Below, one piece after another: positions 39,277 through 44,150 of a DNA stretch of 44,150 bases (the stretch's first letter is position 1; each line of letters begins with the position of its first letter). The stretch spans positions 1 to 44,150 of the forward strand of contig CADAJF010000019.1 in the NCBI GenBank assembly GCA_902788175.1, read 5' to 3'. The position numbers were made by a program, and so were the translations under genes. A model generated the notes under the pieces. That model saw nothing but the letters and a program-made list of their open reading frames with translations. It ran no database searches and had not been told where the DNA came from. Origin of the DNA: an uncultured Bacteroidia bacterium. Lineage in GTDB: Bacteria; Bacteroidota; Bacteroidia; Bacteroidales; UBA932.

Positions 39277-40929
39277 ATGAACAACCCTAAGTATCCCCAT
39301 TATCTCCAGAGCCTGCAGGACGCTACCCGCAAGTACTGGAACAAACCTGCCTTGAATACCATCGGCGGAGATTCTTTCACTTACGCCCAGATGGCCACTG
39401 ATATTGCCCGCTTCCACATTGTCTTTGAGAAAGCCGGCTTCAAGAAAGGAGACAAGATAGCCCTATGCGCCAATAACGGTGCCAAATGGGGCTTCGCCTA
39501 CCTGGCCGTCAACACCTATGAGACGGTCATCGTCCCCATCCTGGCAGATTTTACCCCCGAGAGCGTCATGGGGCTGGTGAATCACAGCGACAGTATCGCC
39601 CTTTTCACCAACGCCGCCCGCTGGGCCAAAATGGACCCGGAAAAGATGCCCGCCCTGCAAGTGGTCTTTGACGTAGATAACTGGAAAATCCTCTTCTGCA
39701 GGGAGCCCAAGATCCAGGAAGCCGCAGATAACCTGGACCAGCTCTTCGCCCAGAAGTATCCCAAGGGATTCGGCCCGGAAGACGTAGTTTTCCCCACCGA
39801 CAACTGGGACGACCTCTCCACCATCAACTACACCTCGGGCTCTACCGGAGATCCCAAGGGCGTGATGCTCACCTACCGCAACTTCAGCGCCAACGTAGAC
39901 TACGACCAGCGCTACATGCCGGCCGGTGACAAGATGGTGTCCATGCTGCCCATGGCCCACATGTACGGCCTGGTCATCGAGTTCATCTACCCCCTGTGCA
40001 ACGGCACTTCCATCTACTGGATGGGCAAGGCGCCCACTCCCGCCACGCTCCTGAAGGCTTTCGCCGATGTAAAGCCCTACCTCCTGGTAACCGTTCCGCT
40101 GGTGATGGAAAAGATCTACAAGAGCAAGCTCAAGCCCACCATGGACAAGCCCGCCATCAAGTTCCTTTCCAAAATTCCCGGCCTTAACAACCTGATTTTC
40201 AAAAAGGTGCGTGAGGGTCTTCACAATGCCTTCGGCGGAAAGGTGACAGAGTACATCATGGGCGGCGCCGCCCTGAACCCGGAGGTGGAGCGCCTGTTCA
40301 AGAAGATCAAGTTCCCTTATACCGTTGGTTACGGCATGACGGAAGGCTGCCCCCTGATGGCCTATGCCGGATGGCGCAGCTATGTTCCCGGTTCCTGCGG
40401 CCGTCCGGTGGATATCACGGAAATTCGCATTGATTCTGAGGATCCCCAGCACGTAGTAGGGGAGATCCAGGCCAAAGGCGACAACATCACTGTAGGCTAT
40501 TACAAGAATCCGGAGGCCACGGCCAATGCCTTCACGGAAGATGGTTGGCTCCGCACCGGAGACCTGGGCGTGATGGACGCAGAAGGCAACATCTTCATCC
40601 GTGGCCGCTCCAAGAACATGATCCTGGGCCCTTCCGGCCAGAATATCTACCCGGAAGAGATTGAAGTGGTGGTGAACAACCAGCCTTTCGTGCTGGAGTC
40701 GGTGGTAGTGGACCGCGGCGGCAAGCTGGTGGCCCTGGTTTATCCCGACGAACAAGCCCTTGCCAAGTCCCTCCTGGACCATGAGGCCAAGGCCGAAATC
40801 CCGGAAAACATCCGCCTGGGCGCCAACCGTCAACTTCCCGGCTACAGCCAGATTGCCAAGGTGGAAATCGTGGACAAACCCTTCGAGAAAACCCCGAAGA
40901 TGAGTATCCGGCGTTTCCTTTATAAATAA
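39277..40929 (+). CDS. AMP-binding long-chain acyl-CoA synthetase-like ligase
   Basis: 550 residues. The ATP-binding P-loop is YTSGSTGDPKGVML (about 184-197); later come GYGMTEGCPLMAYAG, the GDLGVMDAEGNIFIRGRSKNMI hinge block and the C-terminal lysine region KTPKMSIRRFL. These place it among long-chain fatty-acid-CoA ligases that adenylate and thioesterify acids. Chain length cannot be read from sequence. The ATG at 39277 follows a -7 box by 27 bases; an earlier TTG lies inside the promoter. Single gene with terminators after it. Confidence 0.92.
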   Translation: MNNPKYPHYLQSLQDATRKYWNKPALNTIGGDSFTYAQMATDIARFHIVFEKAGFKKGDKIALCANNGAKWGFAYLAVNTYETVIVPILADFTPESVMGLVNHSDSIALFTNAARWAKMDPEKMPALQVVFDVDNWKILFCREPKIQEAADNLDQLFAQKYPKGFGPEDVVFPTDNWDDLSTINYTSGSTGDPKGVMLTYRNFSANVDYDQRYMPAGDKMVSMLPMAHMYGLVIEFIYPLCNGTSIYWMGKAPTPATLLKAFADVKPYLLVTVPLVMEKIYKSKLKPTMDKPAIKFLSKIPGLNNLIFKKVREGLHNAFGGKVTEYIMGGAALNPEVERLFKKIKFPYTVGYGMTEGCPLMAYAGWRSYVPGSCGRPVDITEIRIDSEDPQHVVGEIQAKGDNITVGYYKNPEATANAFTEDGWLRTGDLGVMDAEGNIFIRGRSKNMILGPSGQNIYPEEIEVVVNNQPFVLESVVVDRGGKLVALVYPDEQALAKSLLDHEAKAEIPENIRLGANRQLPGYSQIAKVEIVDKPFEKTPKMSIRRFLYK

Positions 40930-40945
40930 GTCCCTCTGTGGGCTT

Positions 40946-40966
40946 CCTGCCAAATTGGCAGGCTTT
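40946..40966 (+). terminator. Terminator after the acyl-CoA synthetase gene
   Basis: CCTGCCA-AAT-TGGCAGG (40946-40962) followed by CTTTT. Short stem, 3-nt loop. Confidence 0.65.
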
Positions 40967-40998
40967 TGCCCATTGGCTTGTTATTTGACTACCTGATA

Positions 40999-41022
40999 GC
41001 CGGTCGCTTGACCGGCTTTTTT
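40999..41022 (+). terminator. Second hairpin with T-run, upstream of htpG
   Basis: GCCGGTC (40999-41005) pairs with GACCGGC (41010-41016), loop GCTT, followed by six T. It is 33 bp before the htpG start. If the htpG promoter is upstream (GTTATTTG near 40980 is a weak candidate), this hairpin would be in the htpG leader and could act as an attenuator; otherwise it is a backup terminator. Confidence 0.7.
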
Positions 41023-41055
41023 ATTAGGTAAACAAGACAAGAAAGACAGTATATT

Positions 41056-43056
41056 ATGGCAAACAAAGGACAGATTGGCGTAACCACCGAGAATATCTTC
41101 CCGGTTATCAAGCAGTTTTTGTACAGTGACCACGAGATTTTCCTGCGGGAACTGGTGGCCAATGCCGTGGACGCCACGCAGAAGATGAAGGCGCTGGCTG
41201 CTTCCGGCGACTGCAAGGAAGAAGTTGGGGAACTGAAGATCCGCTTGGAAGCGGACGAGAAGGAGAACACCCTCAAGATCATCGACAACGGTATCGGCAT
41301 GACGGAGGAGGAAGTGGACAAGTACATCAACCAGATTGCCTTCTCCAGCGCAGGGGAGTTCCTCGAGAAGTATAAGGACCAGATCCAGAATATTATCGGC
41401 CATTTTGGCCTGGGCTTTTACAGCGCTTTCATGGTGGCAAAGAAAGTCACCATCGAGACCCTTTCCTGGAAGGAGGGCGCCAAGGCCGTCAAATGGACCT
41501 GCGACGGCTCTCCCGCCTATGAGATGGAAGAGGTCCAGAAGCTGGAGCGGGGGACTGTGATTACCCTTTTCCTGGACGACGATTCCAAGGAATACGCCCA
41601 GAAGGCGCGCATCGAGGGCCTGCTCCAGAAATACTGCAAGTTCATGCCCGTTCCCATTGTGTTCGGGAAGGAGCAGGAGTGGAAGGACGGCAAGTATGTG
41701 GATACTGACAAAGACAAGATTGTCAATTCCGTAGAGCCGCTCTGGGCCAAGGCACCCTCGGAGCTCAAGGAGGAAGATTACCTGGATTTCTACCGCACCC
41801 TCTTCCCCATGAACGAGGAGCCGCTTTTCTATATCCACCTGAACGTGGACTACCCGTTCAATCTCACCGGCATCCTTTACTTCCCCAAGCTCAAGGACCG
41901 CGTGGCCGTGGAGCGCAACAAGATTTCCCTCTACTGCAACCAGATGTTCGTGACGGACCACGTGGACAATATCGTCCCGGACTTCATGACGCTGCTGCAC
42001 GGTGTGATTGACTCCCCGGACATCCCGCTCAACGTCTCCCGCAGTTACTTGCAGAGCGACGCGGCGGTCAAGAAGATATCGGCCTATATCACCAAGAAGG
42101 TGGCAGACCGCCTGGAGGGCATTTTCAAGGACCAGCGCGCCCAGCTGGAGCAGAAATGGGACAACCTGAAGCTCTTCATCGAGTATGGTATGCTCTCCGA
42201 TGAGAAATTCTGCGATCGCGCCCTCAAGTTTGCGCTCCTGAAAAACGTGGACGGCAAGTTCTTCTCCTTCGAGGAGTACAAGGAAGCGGTGGCCCCGGCC
42301 CAGACGGACAAAGACAAGAAGCTGGTGTACCTCTATGCCACCAAGGCCGATGACCAGTACGCCTATATCCAGGCGGCCAGGGACAAGGGCTACGATGTCC
42401 TGATGATGGACTGCGAGCTGGACGCCCACTATGTGAACCTGCTTGAGCGGAAGCTCACGGACACCCGCTTTGCCCGCGTGGACTCCGATGCCGTGGAGAA
42501 CCTCATTCCCAAGGAGGATAAGGTGAAACTGGAGATGAAAGAGGACGAGCGTTATGACCTGGAGAACCTCTTCAAGGCCGTGCTGCCGGAGGGCAACGAC
42601 TACTATGTGACAGGGGATAACCTGGGTGCGGAGTCGGCTCCTATCCTCATTACCCAGAATGAGTTCATGCGCCGCTACCGCGAGATGAGCGCCATGGGCG
42701 GCGGGATGAACTTCTACGGCTCCATGCCGGAAAGCTACAACATCACCGTCAACATGGAGAATCCGCTGGTGGCCCGTATCTGGGAGGGCAAGCTCTCCGA
42801 TGTTCCCCCGCAGGGAGAACTGCCCGCAGAGGCTCCCGCAGATGCCCCGGAAGAGGAGAAAAACAAAGCCCGGGAGGCCCGGGAGGCCGTCCGCAAAGCT
42901 CACCGGGAGCAGGTGGAAAGCTTTGCCCGGGGCAATGAAATCCTGCACCAGCTGGTAGATCTGGCGCTGCTTTCCAACGGCATGTTAAAAGGAAAGGCCC
43001 TGAGCGATTTTGTCGCCAGGAGCCAGAAGGTGGTAAGCGACGCTTACCTGAAATAA
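41056..43056 (+). CDS. htpG: Molecular chaperone HtpG (Hsp90)
   Basis: 666 residues. The GHKL ATPase domain is intact: FLRELVANAVDATQK (Glu and Asn of the ATP site), IIDNGIGMT and GHFGLGFYSAFMV. The middle domain contains NVSRSYLQSD with the catalytic-loop Arg. A charged Ala/Glu/Pro-rich insert (about 590-625, AEAPADAPEEEKNKAREAR) interrupts the C-terminal dimerisation region. It folds client proteins in the cytoplasm. No Shine-Dalgarno; no CIRCE or other heat-shock element is visible in the short upstream region, which holds two hairpins. Confidence 0.96.
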   Translation: MANKGQIGVTTENIFPVIKQFLYSDHEIFLRELVANAVDATQKMKALAASGDCKEEVGELKIRLEADEKENTLKIIDNGIGMTEEEVDKYINQIAFSSAGEFLEKYKDQIQNIIGHFGLGFYSAFMVAKKVTIETLSWKEGAKAVKWTCDGSPAYEMEEVQKLERGTVITLFLDDDSKEYAQKARIEGLLQKYCKFMPVPIVFGKEQEWKDGKYVDTDKDKIVNSVEPLWAKAPSELKEEDYLDFYRTLFPMNEEPLFYIHLNVDYPFNLTGILYFPKLKDRVAVERNKISLYCNQMFVTDHVDNIVPDFMTLLHGVIDSPDIPLNVSRSYLQSDAAVKKISAYITKKVADRLEGIFKDQRAQLEQKWDNLKLFIEYGMLSDEKFCDRALKFALLKNVDGKFFSFEEYKEAVAPAQTDKDKKLVYLYATKADDQYAYIQAARDKGYDVLMMDCELDAHYVNLLERKLTDTRFARVDSDAVENLIPKEDKVKLEMKEDERYDLENLFKAVLPEGNDYYVTGDNLGAESAPILITQNEFMRRYREMSAMGGGMNFYGSMPESYNITVNMENPLVARIWEGKLSDVPPQGELPAEAPADAPEEEKNKAREAREAVRKAHREQVESFARGNEILHQLVDLALLSNGMLKGKALSDFVARSQKVVSDAYLK

Positions 43057-43063
43057 AGGGAAG

Positions 43064-43090
43064 GCCGGGGCACTGCTCCGGCTTTTTTTT
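43064..43090. terminator. Terminator between htpG and folE
   Basis: GCCGGGGC (43064-43071) pairs with GCTCCGGC (43075-43082) over 8 bp with one G.U, loop ACT, followed by eight T for htpG. It may stop folE from the other side more weakly, as no T-run follows on that strand. Confidence 0.85.
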
Positions 43091-43679
43091 ATCGGCCGAT
43101 CAGCTGCAGGAACTCGTTGCGGGTTTTGTCGCTTTTGAGGAAAATGCCCGAGAAGGCCGATGTGGTGGTGATGGCGTTGGATTTCTGCACCCCGCGCATG
43201 GACATGCAGGTGTGCATGGCTTCAATGACCACGGCTACGCCCAGCGGATGCAGGGACTCCTGGATGCAGTCCCGGATTTGCTCCGTGAGGCGTTCCTGGA
43301 CCTGCAGGCGGCGGGCAAAAGTTTCCACCACGCGGGCCACCTTGCTAAGGCCGGTGATTTCCCCCTTGGGGATATAGGCAACATGCGCCTTGCCGATAAA
43401 CGGGAGCATGTGGTGCTCACAGAGGGAGAACAGTTCGATGTCCTTGACAATGACCATGTGGTTGTACGGTTCCTGGAAAAGAGCGCTCTTGACCAGGGTT
43501 TCACCGTCCTGGAAGTAGCCCTGCGTGAGGAACTGCATGGCTTTGGCCACGCGCTCCGGCGTTTTCTGCAGGCCTTCCCGCGTGGGGTCTTCTCCCAGCA
43601 GTTTCAGGATGGCCTCAATGTGGCCGGCTATCTCCCGGGTGGTGTTTTCGTCGTATTGTTCAATCTTCCTGTACGCCAT
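43089..43679 (-). CDS. folE: GTP cyclohydrolase I
   Basis: 196 residues. It opens GTP to 7,8-dihydroneopterin triphosphate, the shared precursor of folate and of preQ0. Zinc ligands are C87 and H90 in [10 protein letters not shown] and C158 in [25 protein letters not shown] and [10 protein letters not shown] are family signatures. The ATG at 43679 lies 42 bases after a TATTTTTG box. It is a single gene, so its product supports both folate and the QueD/E/C genes elsewhere in the window. Confidence 0.96.
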   Translation of the reverse strand: MAYRKIEQYDENTTREIAGHIEAILKLLGEDPTREGLQKTPERVAKAMQFLTQGYFQDGETLVKSALFQEPYNHMVIVKDIELFSLCEHHMLPFIGKAHVAYIPKGEITGLSKVARVVETFARRLQVQERLTEQIRDCIQESLHPLGVAVVIEAMHTCMSMRGVQKSNAITTTSAFSGIFLKSDKTRNEFLQLIGR

Positions 43680-43721
43680 GGTCTATTCTTTGTAGCAAGG
43701 GGTTCTCAGCTAATGGGACTG

Positions 43722-43729
43722 CAAAAATA
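43722..43729 (-). promoter_or_regulatory. -7 box of folE
   Basis: The minus strand reads TATTTTTG 42 bases before the ATG. No TTTG at -33; an A/T tract lies there instead. Confidence 0.5.
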
Positions 43730-43732
43730 GCG

Positions 43733-43758
43733 AAAAAAATTCATTATATCATTTTTTT
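43733..43758. promoter_or_regulatory. A-tract inverted repeat between divergent promoters
   Basis: AAAAAAAT (43733-43740) and ATTTTTTT (43751-43758) are exact inverted copies 10 bp apart, placed between the folE and DUF2795 -7 boxes. Phased A-tracts bend DNA and could stand in for the missing -33 elements of both promoters. Confidence 0.5.
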
Positions 43759-43761
43759 GCC

Positions 43762-43769
43762 TATCTTTG
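43762..43769 (+). promoter_or_regulatory. -7 box of the DUF2795 gene
   Basis: TATCTTTG 63 bases before the ATG at 43833. No TTTG at -33. Confidence 0.55.
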
Positions 43770-43832
43770 CACCCGGCAGAAGCGCTGTAAACCGCTAAGT
43801 GTTTGATTTGTAACTAATAAAGCTATAAGACT

Positions 43833-44057
43833 ATGTTTTGGACACTCGAACTAGCCAGCAGCCTGGACGATGCTCCGTGGCCGGCAACCAAAGAAGAATT
43901 GATTGATTACGCCACCCGCACCTGCGCCCCCGACGAAGTGATCGAAAACCTCAATGAATTGGACGACGACACCTCCGAAATCTACGAATCCATCGAAGAC
44001 ATCTGGCCCGACTACCCCACTAAGGAAGACTTTATGTGGAATGAGGAAGAATATTAG
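43833..44057 (+). CDS. DUF2795-family small acidic protein
   Basis: 74 residues, strongly acidic. The pattern LDDAPWPATKEELIDYATRT..PDEVIENLNEL is that of DUF2795, and the C-terminal YESIEDIWPDYPTKEDFMWNEEEY is typical of the Bacteroidetes version. Function is unknown to me; the size and charge suggest a soluble protein-binding factor. It has its own promoter, a 63-nt leader and a terminator, and is divergent from folE. Confidence 0.9.
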   Translation: MFWTLELASSLDDAPWPATKEELIDYATRTCAPDEVIENLNELDDDTSEIYESIEDIWPDYPTKEDFMWNEEEY

Positions 44058-44091
44058 GGGCTTAACTGACTGAAATACAGAGAATTAACTC

Positions 44092-44132
44092 GGATGGGTG
44101 CCATTTTAGCGAATGGTGCCCATCCTCATTTT
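44092..44132 (+). terminator. Terminator of the DUF2795 gene
   Basis: A 14-bp stem (44092-44105 with 44112-44125, two G.U pairs), loop TTAGCG, followed by TCATTTTA. Confidence 0.8.
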
Positions 44133-44150
44133 ATCGCATTCTGTCGCATC

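Noticed and set aside
40981-42948. 655-codon frame antisense to htpG
   Set aside because: Shadow of the htpG codons; no motif, no promoter.
1-44150. CRISPR arrays, prophage genes, complete insertion sequences or biosynthetic clusters
   Set aside because: No spaced repeats, integrase, transposase, phage structural genes or megasynthases were seen on either strand.

Overview
This 44 kb window looks like chromosome of a GC-rich member of the Bacteroidales. The basis is: many TTTG-N20-TAnnTTTG style promoters (the Bacteroidetes -33/-7 class), an almost complete lack of Shine-Dalgarno sequences, Bacteroidetes-type gene versions (long urocanate hydratase, fused FTCD, a DUF2795 mini-protein, OmpA with an N-terminal barrel) and a tRNA-Thr without encoded CCA. 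Genus is not determinable here; a Rikenellaceae-like or related gut or rumen lineage is a guess from base composition.

Layout. Bases 1-2000 are visibly more AT-rich and accessory-like: the tail of an unrecognised protein, a repetitive intergenic motif, a DUF1016/YhcG-type PD-(D/E)xK nuclease, a small ORF that starts inside a 20-bp inverted repeat, and about 285 bp without a gene. A lipoprotein flavin-reductase-like gene follows. From 2.7 to 9.1 kb lies a tightly packed histidine-utilisation operon (ftcD-hutU-hutH-hutI, minus strand) that takes histidine to glutamate and passes the formimino carbon to tetrahydrofolate. Upstream of it are a TPR protein and a WalJ-like metallo-hydrolase, and divergently a secreted M28-like protein with altered catalytic residues. 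Next come recQ-MATE-unknown (minus), ybaK (plus), and a BadF-type kinase with queD and queE (minus), followed by a tRNA-Thr(CGT).

From 19.5 to 24.7 kb a plus-strand operon carries a BaiN/HI0933-type flavoprotein, FKBP, pnuC, recR, a GltD-like flavoprotein and queC. Then come corA, rpsA-rnz, and a cell-wall/stringent-response operon (glucosaminidase-LysM, mltG, a Rel synthetase with a degenerate hydrolase site). uvrB is convergent to it. The last part holds an OmpA-family porin-like protein, a HAD hydrolase with aguB and aguA (agmatine to putrescine), an acyl-CoA synthetase, htpG, folE and a DUF2795 protein.

folE, queD, queE and queC together supply all enzymes from GTP to preQ0, although they sit in three transcription units. 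I see no CRISPR array, prophage, intact transposon or obviously new multi-gene system. The most interesting signals are regulatory and family-level: a set of apparently leaderless genes sharing a TAAyTTCG box at the start codon, a symmetric divergent promoter, palindromes over the hut promoter, a strong hairpin in the rpsA leader, a tRNA terminator whose U-tract doubles as the next promoter's -33 element, and several enzymes with altered active sites or insertions.
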